Assembly: GCA_963747985.1 (NCBI GenBank)
Contig: CAVVHG010000006.1
Location: forward strand, 930,001-994,000
Direction of reading: 5' to 3'
DNA length: 64,000 nucleotides
DNA from: JACADW01 sp963747985
GTDB taxonomy: Bacteria > Acidobacteriota > UBA6911
The position numbers and the translations under genes are program-made. The notes beneath the pieces were generated by a model. It was given only the letters and a program-made list of their open reading frames with translations, was not told the origin of the DNA and searched no databases. The number at the start of each line of letters is the position of its first letter. The stretch's first letter is position 1. This document shows positions 1 through 8,584 of this stretch, in pieces.

Positions 1-340
1 GGGATTGCTGTTCGAGAATGGCGCGGCACCGCACTTCCAAAGTGCGGTAACGCTTCAGCCCCTCCGGCCCAAGCTGGCTGATCAGATCATTCACCATTTC
101 CTGCCGGCTCCTGGTCGTCTTGCCGAGGTACGTGGCATCAATGAGACGCTGAAAACGCTTGTTGGTCGCCAGGATCCCCAGGTAGGCTAACTCGAGACCC
201 GCGCCCATCACCCAGAAACCCGGGTTGAGAAGTCCGATCAAGCCGAACACGCCGAGTCCAACCCAGTTGGGCGGAACGAACATGCCGATCGGGCGCGCGT
301 GGAAAGCCTCGCGTACGTAATCGCTGAAGCTCGGTTTCAT
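1..340 (-). CDS. Small membrane protein of unknown function, 3' end cut by window edge
   Basis: Reading leftward from an ATG at 340, an open frame of 113 codons runs off the window. Its ATG overlaps the stop of the ABC ATPase gene by four bases (ATGA), so it is probably translationally coupled and belongs to the transporter operon. Residues about 19-60 are hydrophobic (two likely membrane stretches, starting IGMFVPPNWVGLG). A charged, probably cytoplasmic part with TTRSRQEMV and a helical segment follows. I do not recognise the family. It could be an accessory membrane component or simply a co-transcribed gene. The overlap and hydrophobic pattern are seen directly; any role in transport is inference from position. 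Confidence 0.7.
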   Translation of the reverse strand, partial: MKPSFSDYVREAFHARPIGMFVPPNWVGLGVFGLIGLLNPGFWVMGAGLELAYLGILATNKRFQRLIDATYLGKTTRSRQEMVNDLISQLGPEGLKRYRTLEVRCRAILEQQS

Positions 341-1203
341 GTGGAATCCTGTGATTCCGGCAGTTTGGGTTCAGCCACCGTGCCTTCCGTTGATCCCTCC
401 GACATGCGACGGAAAGCCTCGGTGACCACGTACACGGCGTTCTTGAACTCAGCCTGTTCCTGCGCCACGAGGGGTGGTATGCCTACCGAAGGAGGGATAC
501 AATCGGTTATGTCGTAGGCTATCTGGCCCGGTGCCTGTGTGAAGATCCAGACCCTCTGCCCCAGGTAGACCGCCTCACCCACGCTGTGCGTGACGCAGAG
601 AATCGTCGGATGCACCCTGTGCCACAGCTCCACCAGCAGTTCCTGCATCTCGAGGCGGGTCGGCTCATCCAAAGCCGAGAAGGGTTCATCCATGAGCAGA
701 ATCCGCGGTTCGAGCGCGAGCGAGCGCGCGATCGCAGTTCTTTGCTGCTGGCCCCCGGACAGCTGACCGGGATACTTGTGCATGTGATCTGCCAGCCCTA
801 CCTGGGCGATCAGCTCTTCTGCCCTGGAGCGCATCGACGAGCGTTCCAGCCCTATCTCCCGCCTGTTGAGCCTGAGCCCGAGCATCACATTTTGCAGCAC
901 AGTAAGATGGGGAAAGGAGCTGTACTGCTGGAAGATCATTCCCCTGTCACGCCCCGGCCCCTGTACCGGCTCCCCCATCACCAGAGCCTCGCCCTGAGTC
1001 GGTTTGAGGAAACCGGCGACGGCATTCAGCAAAGTGCTCTTGCCGCACCCCGAAGGTCCGATGATGGTCACGAACTCGCCTTTGTCAGGAGCGACCGAGA
1101 CCTTGAAAGAGAGATCGCTGACAGCCGTAAAGGAGCCGAACCGGATCGTGACACCTCGGAACTCAACGACCGGCTTCTCATTGTCTCCGGCTGCGGCAGT
1201 CAC
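337..1203 (-). CDS. ABC transporter ATP-binding protein, NitT/TauT (nitrate/sulfonate/taurine) type
   Basis: Nucleotide-binding subunit that would power import of a small anion or organic solute at the inner membrane. Walker A GPSGCGKST, the signature LSGGQQQRTAIARS, Walker B ILLMDEP with the D-loop SALD, and the H-loop THS are all intact, and the order and spacing match SsuB/TauB-type ATPases. The start chosen is GTG at 1203, which overlaps the permease stop as GTGA and has GAGG about 6 bases upstream. This gives 288 aa. An upstream ATG at 1251 would overlap the permease by 52 bases and is less likely. After the ATPase core an acidic tail of about 60 residues extends past the usual end. No substrate-binding protein is in the window, so the substrate is unknown. 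Confidence 0.9.
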   Translation of the reverse strand: MTAAAGDNEKPVVEFRGVTIRFGSFTAVSDLSFKVSVAPDKGEFVTIIGPSGCGKSTLLNAVAGFLKPTQGEALVMGEPVQGPGRDRGMIFQQYSSFPHLTVLQNVMLGLRLNRREIGLERSSMRSRAEELIAQVGLADHMHKYPGQLSGGQQQRTAIARSLALEPRILLMDEPFSALDEPTRLEMQELLVELWHRVHPTILCVTHSVGEAVYLGQRVWIFTQAPGQIAYDITDCIPPSVGIPPLVAQEQAEFKNAVYVVTEAFRRMSEGSTEGTVAEPKLPESQDST

Positions 1204-2063
1204 GATTGCCTCGCGCGATACGGGAACAAAACTCCTGCCAGCTTCTCCCACAAGAGGTCAGCCAGCCAGGCAATGATGGTGATGATGATGATGACGAGGT
1301 AAACACGGCCGGACATGGCACGGCGGCGCGCTGTGTCGATGAGGTCGCCCAGCCCGCCGCTCTTCACGACTACCTCGGCCAGAACAAGATAGCTCCAACC
1401 CACTCCGAATGCGAGCCGCATCGCGTGCCAGATGTCGGGCAGGGCGATCGGCACCAGGACGCGGGTGATCACCTGGAAACGACTCGCTCCGAGCGTATAC
1501 GCGGTCCGCAGGTAGACGTCGGGCACACCGTCGATCGCCTTGGCGACCATGGGGAGCAGGAATATGCCGAAGGCCATGGCAAGGAAGACGACTTTCTGGG
1601 CTTCGTCCAATCCAAACCAGGACATCGTGAGAGGTACCAGCGTCGCGATGGGTATGTAGCCGCTGGCGGTCACGACCTGGCTGAGAAGCGCACGCATGCT
1701 GCCGAAGGCACCGATCAGTATGCCCAGAGGGAGGACGATGGCCAGCGCCAGGATGAAACCCAGCCCGACCCTGCGAAGGCTGATCCCGATGTGATCAAAG
1801 AGGTTGCGGTTTTCTGGATCCGGGGTGTGTACGAGATCGGACACGCTGGAGATTACTTCTGCCGGGCTTGGAAGAATCGTCGGGCCGAGCGTCCGCTCTT
1901 CCGGGATACCGCGGGTCAGCCCCCACCAGAGCGCGACCAGGACGGCGATCGGGATCAACCCCAGGACCAGCGCGGCACTGCGCGGTACCTGACCGCGTAT
2001 GCTGTAGAGCCACTGCGGGATCGTGCGCGGGATCATCGTTGAGACATTAAGCAACTTCACCAT
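1200..2063 (-). CDS. ABC transporter permease, NitT/TauT type
   Basis: Inner-membrane permease of 287 aa, first visible gene of the operon. Several hydrophobic segments are seen (for example SAALVLGLIPIAVLVALWWG near residue 30). A BPD_transp_1 core carries the cytoplasmic EAA-type loop TLGASRFQVITRVLVPIALP, which docks on the ATPase. The gene overlaps the ATPase start by four bases. No strong ribosome binding site is seen before the ATG at 2063, and ATG at 2036 is an alternative. Family assignment is firm; substrate is not predictable from the sequence alone. Confidence 0.88.
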   Translation of the reverse strand: MVKLLNVSTMIPRTIPQWLYSIRGQVPRSAALVLGLIPIAVLVALWWGLTRGIPEERTLGPTILPSPAEVISSVSDLVHTPDPENRNLFDHIGISLRRVGLGFILALAIVLPLGILIGAFGSMRALLSQVVTASGYIPIATLVPLTMSWFGLDEAQKVVFLAMAFGIFLLPMVAKAIDGVPDVYLRTAYTLGASRFQVITRVLVPIALPDIWHAMRLAFGVGWSYLVLAEVVVKSGGLGDLIDTARRRAMSGRVYLVIIIITIIAWLADLLWEKLAGVLFPYRARQS

Positions 2064-2179
2064 GCGGTGTCAACTGTCCGAAAAGGTGCACACTAATCTA
2101 TATGGCGATCCGGATGACGTTATTCGAAGCCGCGCCTGATTCAGGAGAAAGCGCGCCATCGCGAAGGATGTGATTCTCT

Positions 2180-2290
2180 CGTGGTCGGAATCACAACCGG
2201 AGTCGGTATCGACCGGCCCCGGCTCCGATTCCGAACCGCGTCGACTCAGAACGATCTCGAATCCCGATACCGATTATCGATCCCGTGGAC
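2180..2290. repeat. Degenerate GATTCCGAT-type low-complexity tract
   Basis: Within the gap of about 310 bases between the permease start and the rhomboid gene, the sequence is made of loosely repeated words such as GGAATC, GATTCCGA, CCCGATACCGA and TATCGATC. The same kind of tract recurs at about 5650-5735 and 6705-6745. No open frame or clear hairpin is seen. It looks like degenerate microsatellite-type filler; function unknown. Confidence 0.5.
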
Positions 2291-2376
2291 CCTTCAAACA
2301 ATAGGCCGCCGGCACACTCCCCTTTTCGATACAATGTATCAATCGTGACACATAAACCCGAGGAGCAGGGGGATAT

Positions 2377-3228
2377 ATGTTCGGACGTCGGACTGCGGGA
2401 TCGGCGCTGTGCGCCTACTGCGGGAAGCTGGTGGGGGTCCGGGACGAGGTCTGCTGGAACTGCGGACGGAGGAACCCGGGCATGTGGGGTTTCGGGCCGG
2501 TCCTTCGCCGGCTCGGTTACGGCACCGGGTTCGTACCGGTATTGATATGGGGATGCGTGGCGCTGTACCTGGCCACGCTCCTGGCAGACCCGCGTGGCAT
2601 CTCGATGAGCGGGCTCTCCATCCTGGCGCCAAGCCCCCGCAGTCTCTTCATGTTCGGGGCCAGCGGAGCGATTCCGGTCTTCGAGTACGACCACTGGTGG
2701 ACGCTCCTGACCGCTGGCTGGCTGCATGGCAGCCTCCTTCACATCGGGATCAACATGCTGTGGGTTCGCCAGCTCGCCCCTGCCGCAGCCGAGCTGTACG
2801 GCAGCCCCCGGATGGTCATCATCTACTGTCTCTCGTCGATCACGGGATTTCTGCTCACCAGTGTCACGGGACTGCTCTTCGGCCCCGTGCCCGTTCTCGG
2901 CGGTGCGCAGTTCACAGTGGGTGCTTCAGCGCCGATCTTCGGCCTCCTGGGGGCGATGGTTCACTACGGAAGGCGTGGCGGAAGCAGGTACATCGGCAGC
3001 CAGGCTCTCTACTACGCGGTGATTGTCTTCATCTTCGGCGTCATCATGCCCGGCGTAGACAACTACGCACATATCGGCGGATTTGCAGGGGGATATGCGA
3101 TTGCGAAATGGCTCGATCCACTCCAGCCGGAGCGGGTGGTTCACTTTATCGCCGCGGTTGCTCTCCTGCTGCTTACGGCGGTTTCGATCCTGGCGTCTCT
3201 GCTGACAGCCCAGCTGCTGCTTCGATGA
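2377..3228 (+). CDS. Rhomboid family intramembrane serine protease with N-terminal zinc ribbon
   Basis: Membrane protease of 283 aa that cleaves substrates within the bilayer. Residues 12-29 hold two CxxC pairs (CAYC and CWNC), a zinc-ribbon-like cap. The rhomboid core follows, with WWTLLTAGWLHGSLLHIGIN at about 107-126 (the conserved His/Asn helix), the catalytic serine at about 184 in GASAPIFG, and the catalytic histidine at about 232 in NYAHIGG. Several hydrophobic segments match the six- or seven-helix fold. The usual GASG motif is GASA here. The start ATG at 2377 is preceded by a purine-rich GGAGCAGGGGG. A palindrome GATAC-AAT-GTATC lies about 40 bases upstream. Substrate unknown. Confidence 0.9.
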   Translation: MFGRRTAGSALCAYCGKLVGVRDEVCWNCGRRNPGMWGFGPVLRRLGYGTGFVPVLIWGCVALYLATLLADPRGISMSGLSILAPSPRSLFMFGASGAIPVFEYDHWWTLLTAGWLHGSLLHIGINMLWVRQLAPAAAELYGSPRMVIIYCLSSITGFLLTSVTGLLFGPVPVLGGAQFTVGASAPIFGLLGAMVHYGRRGGSRYIGSQALYYAVIVFIFGVIMPGVDNYAHIGGFAGGYAIAKWLDPLQPERVVHFIAAVALLLLTAVSILASLLTAQLLLR

Positions 3229-3234
3229 CAACGA

Positions 3235-4257
3235 TCAGCCCCCGAGACTGATCATCTCGATCTTCCTGCGAAGTTCGGCGCTCCGGCTTCCTTCGGAACG
3301 GAGGACGGTAAGTCGCTCTTCCGAGTAGCGATCCTTACGTTCGGTCCAGATCGCAGCGATGCGGTCGCGAATGGCTTCATCGGAAGCTCCCTCGCGGAGA
3401 TATCGCTTGATGTCGTGCCCCTGCGTGGAAAACAGGCAGGTGACGAGCCTGCCGTCTGCGGTGAGGCGCATGCGCGTGCAGCTGTGGCAGAATGGCTCAG
3501 TCACTGATGCGATAATGCCGATGTCGGGACCGCCGTCACTGAATCGATAGTCGACTGACGGTGCGCTTCCGCCCTTCCTGCCCGTTTCCTCGATCCGGAA
3601 CGACTTGCGGATGATGGCAAGGATCTCGGCTTTCGACACCATCTTTTCCAGGCCCCACTGGTTAACGTTGCCTACGTCCATGTATTCGATGAAGCGTGTG
3701 GCGAAGCCGTGGCGGCGCGCGAACTCGACCATGGCCACGATCTCGTCGTCGTTCACGCCCCGCTCCACGACGGTATTGATCTTGATCGGGTCAAGGCCAC
3801 ACGACTTGGCACGAAGCATGCCCTCTATGATCTTGTCCAGATCACGGCGCCGGGTTATGCGCTGGAATTTATCCGGATCGAGGGTGTCCAGACTGACGTT
3901 GATTCGTTTCAGGCCGGCGGTCGCAAGCGCCTGTGCACTCTCCGCGAGCAGCGAACCGTTGGTGGTAAGGCTGAGGTCTTTCAGGCCCTCGAGCCGGCAG
4001 AGGCCTGCCACCAGGTGGTCGAGATCACGACGTAACAGCGGCTCGCCTCCCGTAAGGCGGATCTTCTCAACGCCCAGACTAATGAAGATTCTCGCGAGTC
4101 TCGTGATCTCTTCGTAGCTCAGGATCTCTTTTCGATCGACCCACTCGTACTTGCCCAGCGGCATGCAATAGGTGCAGCGGTAATTGCACTTATCGGTCAC
4201 CGAAATACGAAGATCGCTGACCGGCCGGTTCAAAGCGTCGTGTATCATCTCAGGCAC
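3235..4257 (-). CDS. moaA: GTP 3',8-cyclase MoaA (molybdenum cofactor biosynthesis)
   Basis: Radical SAM enzyme making the first molybdopterin intermediate from GTP. The N-terminal cluster motif CNYRCTYC (Cys 24, 28, 31) binds the SAM 4Fe-4S cluster, and TGGEPLLR is the SAM-binding GGE motif. The C-terminal cluster motif is CHSCTRMRLTADGRLVTCLF, and the chain ends in Gly-Gly as in active MoaA enzymes. Length 340 aa is normal. The ATG at 4257 is chosen, with an alternative at 4248. It is convergent with the rhomboid gene, only 6 bases apart. No other molybdopterin genes are in the window. Confidence 0.96.
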   Translation of the reverse strand: MPEMIHDALNRPVSDLRISVTDKCNYRCTYCMPLGKYEWVDRKEILSYEEITRLARIFISLGVEKIRLTGGEPLLRRDLDHLVAGLCRLEGLKDLSLTTNGSLLAESAQALATAGLKRINVSLDTLDPDKFQRITRRRDLDKIIEGMLRAKSCGLDPIKINTVVERGVNDDEIVAMVEFARRHGFATRFIEYMDVGNVNQWGLEKMVSKAEILAIIRKSFRIEETGRKGGSAPSVDYRFSDGGPDIGIIASVTEPFCHSCTRMRLTADGRLVTCLFSTQGHDIKRYLREGASDEAIRDRIAAIWTERKDRYSEERLTVLRSEGSRSAELRRKIEMISLGG

Positions 4258-4396
4258 GAATATCCGTTTTTTGAGCGACCGCCGCCCAACAATCCTTGAT
4301 CATAACATCCGGGGGAGAGCCACCAAAACCGAAGTGAAGGCAGGTCGAGGCGCTTGAGTACCTGGGTCCGCGCCGCCCGCGCTATCTCTGGACCTG

Positions 4397-4612
4397 CTAT
4401 GATACGGGCTTTCAGCCCTCGAGAGGATCACGGTTCCCATTCCTGGCGCGCTGCGCCGGGCTTGTATGGGTCGGGCCTACAGCCCTCACAACAGTACTCG
4501 AAACAGTACGTAGAGCGCTGAAAGCGCGTCCTTATACCAGCCCGGGGCGAAGCCCCGGGTTTGGATCGATGAGCAGTAGCCAAGGGCCGAAGGCCCGCTC
4601 CATAGATTATTG
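4397..4612. repeat. Family A hairpin-block repeat, copy 1
   Basis: About 215 bases of consecutive short inverted repeats: CGGGCTTTCAGCCC, CCTGGCGCGCTGCGCCGGG, GAGCGCTGAAAGCGC, CCCGGGGCGAAGCCCCGGG and AAGGGCCGAAGGCCC, in that order. The ends form an imperfect terminal inverted repeat (CTATGATACGGGC at left, GCCCGCTCCATAG at right). Same order and orientation as the copy at 32457-32668, opposite to the copies at 12850 and 59595. Not coding: frames crossing it are accidental. Confidence 0.8.
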
Positions 4613-4727
4613 AGACCATCTCTGCAGTGCGGACATGGTGCAGGAATCCAGCCTCCTCGCCCAACGCTTCATTGCGCACGCCGCCGGCGCGGACCCTGCG
4701 CGTTTTGGCGCACGGATAAGCTATGAT

Positions 4728-5429
4728 ATGTCTCCCATGGCGTCAGCGCTCAGCCGGTATCTCAAGGAAACCCGACGGCCGACATACTCGGCGGCGCTCG
4801 TGCTGCCCTTCTTCCTGATCTACCACACCGGCATCTTTTTCCTGAGAACCACGTACATCAACGGCGCCGATGCGCTCATCATGCAGATTCTGGCTATGTT
4901 TTCCGTACGGTCGGCATTTGCGTCGGCACTTCTCCTCCTGCTCTGCTTTGCGGCCTGGCAGGTCCGCAGCGGCGCAAGCTGGAAGATCCAGTTTCAGAAG
5001 CTCGTTGCCATGTTGGCCGAGAGCTTGCTCCTCGCCTTTCTTCTCTACTTCCTGCTGGGCTGGGCCGGGGCGCATCTGAGCAAACCGCCGGGGGGCTCGT
5101 TGGGGGTCGTAGAGCGGCTCGTGCTGTACTGCGGCGCAGGAATATACGAAGAGTTGGTGTTTCGCGGCTTCCTGCTCGGATCTCTCCTGATGCTGTTGAC
5201 GCGCGTGGGCGGGATGGGAAGGACGGCTGCCGCCGTTCTCGGTGCTGTCCTCGCTTCCCTTCTCTTCTCAGCCTTCCACTACCTTGGCCCGGCGGCTGAC
5301 AACTTCACCCTGGCGGGCTTCGCCCAGCGCGCGTTCGGCGGACTGTATTTTTCGTGCCTCTTCGTCACCAGGGGATTCGGCATCACGGCGGCATCTCACG
5401 CTCTCTACGACATCCTCGTCGGACTGTGA
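4728..5429 (+). CDS. CPBP (CAAX/Abi) family intramembrane metalloprotease
   Basis: Integral membrane protein of 233 aa from the start used here. Motif 1 is EELVFR in YEELVFRGFLLG (about residues 141-146), motif 2 is FSAFH (about 180-184), and a third conserved histidine lies in SHALYD (about 224). These are the metal ligands of the CPBP/Rce1 fold, and several hydrophobic helices surround them. The open frame extends upstream to 4635, but its first 31 residues look like leftover intergenic sequence, so ATG at 4728 (or 4737) is preferred. No strong ribosome binding site is visible. In bacteria such proteins act in membrane proteolysis or self-immunity; the substrate here is unknown. Confidence 0.85.
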   Translation: MSPMASALSRYLKETRRPTYSAALVLPFFLIYHTGIFFLRTTYINGADALIMQILAMFSVRSAFASALLLLLCFAAWQVRSGASWKIQFQKLVAMLAESLLLAFLLYFLLGWAGAHLSKPPGGSLGVVERLVLYCGAGIYEELVFRGFLLGSLLMLLTRVGGMGRTAAAVLGAVLASLLFSAFHYLGPAADNFTLAGFAQRAFGGLYFSCLFVTRGFGITAASHALYDILVGL

Positions 5430-5534
5430 GAACCACGTCATCAGCTTCCAGCTCTCAGCACACAACTCTCGGCTGCCAACCAGTGCAATTCAGACACCTG
5501 GAAATGCGGAGATCTCCGAAGGTCGCACGGGCTC

Positions 5535-5873
5535 AGTCCAACCCTTTCAGGGTTGGGATTTGATTATGATCCTGCCCCGGGGTTTGCACCCCGGGCTGAT
5601 CTGTTCCACCCCTGCGGGGTGGCGTTGCAGGAGATCATCCGGATCGGTGCCTGAATCGAGATCGCAATCGATATCGAGCTGGCTTCAGACTCGACTGTGA
5701 GGCACATTTGCGATCCCGATTCCGATTCCGAAAGCGACTGGGGCCCTGCGGGCCTTGCGCTTGCCTGCCAGAGACGACGCTGAAAGCGTCGGATAGAAAA
5801 GCCCGGGGTGTAAACCCCGGGAACGATCGGGTCTGCCACGCAAATCAACCCTGAAGGGGTTGGACAACGGTTA
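5535..5873. repeat. Family B hairpin-block repeat, copy 1, with embedded low-complexity tract
   Basis: Hairpins in series: CCAACCCTTTCAGGGTTGG, CCCCGGGGTTTGCACCCCGG, CACCCCTGCGGGGTG, GACGCTGAAAGCGTC, CCCGGGGTGTAAACCCCGGG and CAACCCTGAAGGGGTTGG. Between them, at 5650-5735, is a GATTCCGATTCCGA-like tract. It fills most of the 580-base gap between the CPBP gene and the HAD gene. The same hairpin types recur at 28818-29312. Confidence 0.75.
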
Positions 5874-6013
5874 TTTGCCGGCCGGTGTGATCACGCTTTC
5901 CAGTGTCTGAGTCGCGGCCGCTCGCCAGGACGAGTCAGCGCCAGCACGAAATATTCTGTATAATGACGGTTTTTGCATCACCGCCGGATGCTGCGATTGC
6001 CGGAGCCTATCTC

Positions 6014-6694
6014 ATGATGCGGTACCGCAAAGTCACGCACGTTATCTACGACATGGACGGCGTTCTGCTGGACACCGAATCTTTCTACACGCAGGCAGCC
6101 ACCATTTTTGCTGCGCGGTATGGCAAGGAATTCGGCCCTGAGCTGAAGTCCAGGATGATCGGCCAGAAATCGATCGACTCGGCGAAGATATTCGTCAAGT
6201 CGCTGGGGCTGCCGGTTGCGCCGGAGGAGTATCTCAAGGCGCGAGAGGATCTGCTGAATCACCTCCTTCCCCAGGCGCAACGGATGCCCGGGGCCGAGCG
6301 ACTCACGCTTCACCTGAAACAGGCGAAGGTGCCCCAGGCCGTTGCCACGAGCTCGGACACGTACCACTTCAAGCTCAAGACAACCCGTCACGGATCCTGG
6401 TTCGCGATCTTCGACTGCCTCGTTCTGGGCGACGATCCGGCCCTGAAGAAAGGGAAACCGGCGCCGGACATCTTCCTGCTTGCGGCCGAACGGCTCGGCG
6501 CGGCCCCGGCCGATTGCCTGGTCTTTGAAGATGCGCCCGCAGGTGTTGAAGCGGCGCGCGCGGCTGGCATGTCGACCGTCGCTGTGCCCGACAAGCTGGT
6601 CGATCCGGCCTGCTACGGCGACGCCGAACAGGTTCTCTCCAGCCTCGTGGATTTCATGCCCGAGGAATGGGGTCTGCCGCCCTTCGAGCATTAG
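6014..6694 (+). CDS. HAD-superfamily phosphatase resembling pseudouridine-5'-phosphatase (HDHD1/PUDP)
   Basis: Cytosolic phosphatase of 226 aa. Motif I is YDMDGVLLDTES (nucleophile Asp13, acid/base Asp15), motif II is the ATSSDT segment, motif III is the GKPAPDIF lysine, and motif IV is LVFEDAPAGVEAARAAGM. The match to human PUDP, recalled from memory, runs over the whole length: a YGKEFGPELK cap segment, MPGAERLTLHL, LVLGDDP, and a C-terminus FMPEEWGLPPFE much like FQPELFGLPSYE. ATG at 6014 is chosen because CGGAG sits 8 bases upstream. Longer in-frame starts at 5903 or 5963 lack support. PUDP dephosphorylates pseudouridine 5'-phosphate; other beta-phosphoglucomutase-like activities cannot be excluded. 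Confidence 0.82.
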   Translation: MMRYRKVTHVIYDMDGVLLDTESFYTQAATIFAARYGKEFGPELKSRMIGQKSIDSAKIFVKSLGLPVAPEEYLKAREDLLNHLLPQAQRMPGAERLTLHLKQAKVPQAVATSSDTYHFKLKTTRHGSWFAIFDCLVLGDDPALKKGKPAPDIFLLAAERLGAAPADCLVFEDAPAGVEAARAAGMSTVAVPDKLVDPACYGDAEQVLSSLVDFMPEEWGLPPFEH

Positions 6695-6699
6695 GAGTC

Positions 6700-6745
6700 C
6701 GCCGGTCGGCATCGGAATCGGCATCGATTTCGAAATCGGTTTCGC
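6700..6745. repeat. Short GGAATCGGCATCG low-complexity tract
   Basis: Right after the HAD gene, a run of GGCATCGGAATCGGCATCG followed by TTTCGAAATCGGTTTCG resembles the tracts at about 2180-2290 and 5650-5735. The rest of the gap of about 240 bases before the YjbQ gene shows no gene. Confidence 0.5.
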
Positions 6746-6932
6746 CGAAGGAAGGAAGCCGGTGATCTCGCGGCATAGGCGGACTCGAGTTCACGCCGCT
6801 ATTTCCCTGTGATCTTGACGGTCCGCGACCCGGACGGTACGGCCTTCATACCCTGAGTTTCCAGGTAAGGTCACAAGTAACGTACACTGTGACGGTCCGC
6901 TTCATCGAGTTGTCGATGATGGAGGTGCAACT

Positions 6933-7355
<423 letters not shown>

Positions 7356-7401
7356 GGGAAACGATGCAGGATGTCACAGTTCCCCGGGGGATCGGACCAA
7401 A

Positions 7402-8553
7402 TCATTCGGGTCGATCCGCTCGGGCCTCCCAACACCCGAAATCTGCAATCCGCCGCGCGGCGGTTACCTCGCCGCCGGCCGCTATGGAAAATACCGGATC
7501 CGGCGCTCCCTGAAGCATCTCGAGACCGGATATCAGGTCACCTCTGTAAAGCGTGGCTGCCGGGATGCGGGCACTCCGCAGGTATCGCCTGATCGCATCC
7601 TCGAGGATCGCATACTCCCGAAAGTCCGACCGCTCGGCGAAGAGCAGCGGCTTCTTGTTCACGATGCAATCGGAAACGATGCCATATCCCGGTTTCGAAA
7701 TGACCGCGTCAACCGAAGCCAGGATGTCCCTGAAGGGAAGGGTATCGCGATCGACGGCGTGGATGTTTCGGCCACTCCATGCGAGGGGCAGCACTGTGAA
7801 GAATTCGTAGCTTGACGCCGTCTCAACGGCGCCCAGAGCCTTGTCGTCCCAGGCAAGTGTCGTGAAAGACAGCAGCGCCCACGTCTTCCGCGGGTCGCTC
7901 CCGGTAAGTGATGCCATCTCATCCCGCCGTTCACGCCCCGGGCCGCCGACCAACGGAAGGTCTTCAATTCTCGGAAAAGCCTTCATCTCCTCGTGAAACG
8001 GGAGGCGCAGGAGCAGGTCGGCATTCGCGTACCCGCGCTCGAAAGTCGCGGCCACTGAATCCCATGATGAGTTCCGTTCTCTGAATGCCGCGTAGATCCA
8101 GTCCCAGCCGAAGTTCCCCACAGCGAGCCCGGGGAGCCCGGCCCGCGCCGCCGCGGCGAGGGGTATCGCGGGGATATCCGCGACCACGAGGCCGACATGA
8201 CTTCTTGTGAGAAAATCGGCCTCTGCTGCAATCAGCGTGTCCCAGCGATCGCACAGGGCCGAAACCCGTTCCAGGGTGGCATCCACATCGACCTGAATCG
8301 AGTCAAGCTGGACCATCCCCAAGTCAAAGGAGCCGGGACGGTGTGTCACACGCGCACCCGGCAGACGATTCAGCAGGAAGGCCTGTGGGAGATCGCTGAC
8401 GATGACGACAGGCACGTCCGGACAGCGATCGGCAAAGGCGCGGATGATGTCGACGGAGCGCACCCCGTGCCCATAACCGTGCGCGCTGATGTAGTAGGCG
8501 AGGGCACGCATAGCGGCGCATGAATCCCGGAGCCGGGCCTTTTCGATCGTCAT
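7402..8553 (-). CDS. GT-B-like glycosyltransferase, related to the N-terminal domain of arabinokinases
   Basis: Protein of up to 383 aa with a two-lobed GT-B pattern. The N-terminal lobe opens with YYISAHGYGHGVRSVDI, a glycine/histidine loop typical of nucleotide-sugar transferases. The C-terminal lobe has ISKPGYGIVSDCIVNKKPLL and FAERSDFREY, the donor-binding region. This combination is what I recall from the glycosyltransferase-like domain fused to sugar kinase in plant L-arabinokinases, but no kinase domain is present. ATG at 8553 or ATG at 8511 (giving MRALAYYIS) could be the start, and neither has a strong ribosome site. It lies 31 bases after trxB and may be co-transcribed with it. Substrate unknown. 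Confidence 0.7.
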   Translation of the reverse strand: MTIEKARLRDSCAAMRALAYYISAHGYGHGVRSVDIIRAFADRCPDVPVVIVSDLPQAFLLNRLPGARVTHRPGSFDLGMVQLDSIQVDVDATLERVSALCDRWDTLIAAEADFLTRSHVGLVVADIPAIPLAAAARAGLPGLAVGNFGWDWIYAAFRERNSSWDSVAATFERGYANADLLLRLPFHEEMKAFPRIEDLPLVGGPGRERRDEMASLTGSDPRKTWALLSFTTLAWDDKALGAVETASSYEFFTVLPLAWSGRNIHAVDRDTLPFRDILASVDAVISKPGYGIVSDCIVNKKPLLFAERSDFREYAILEDAIRRYLRSARIPAATLYRGDLISGLEMLQGAPDPVFSIAAGGEVTAARRIADFGCWEARADRPE

Positions 8554-8584
8554 GGCATGCCCGGCGATATCCCGCCGGTGGATT

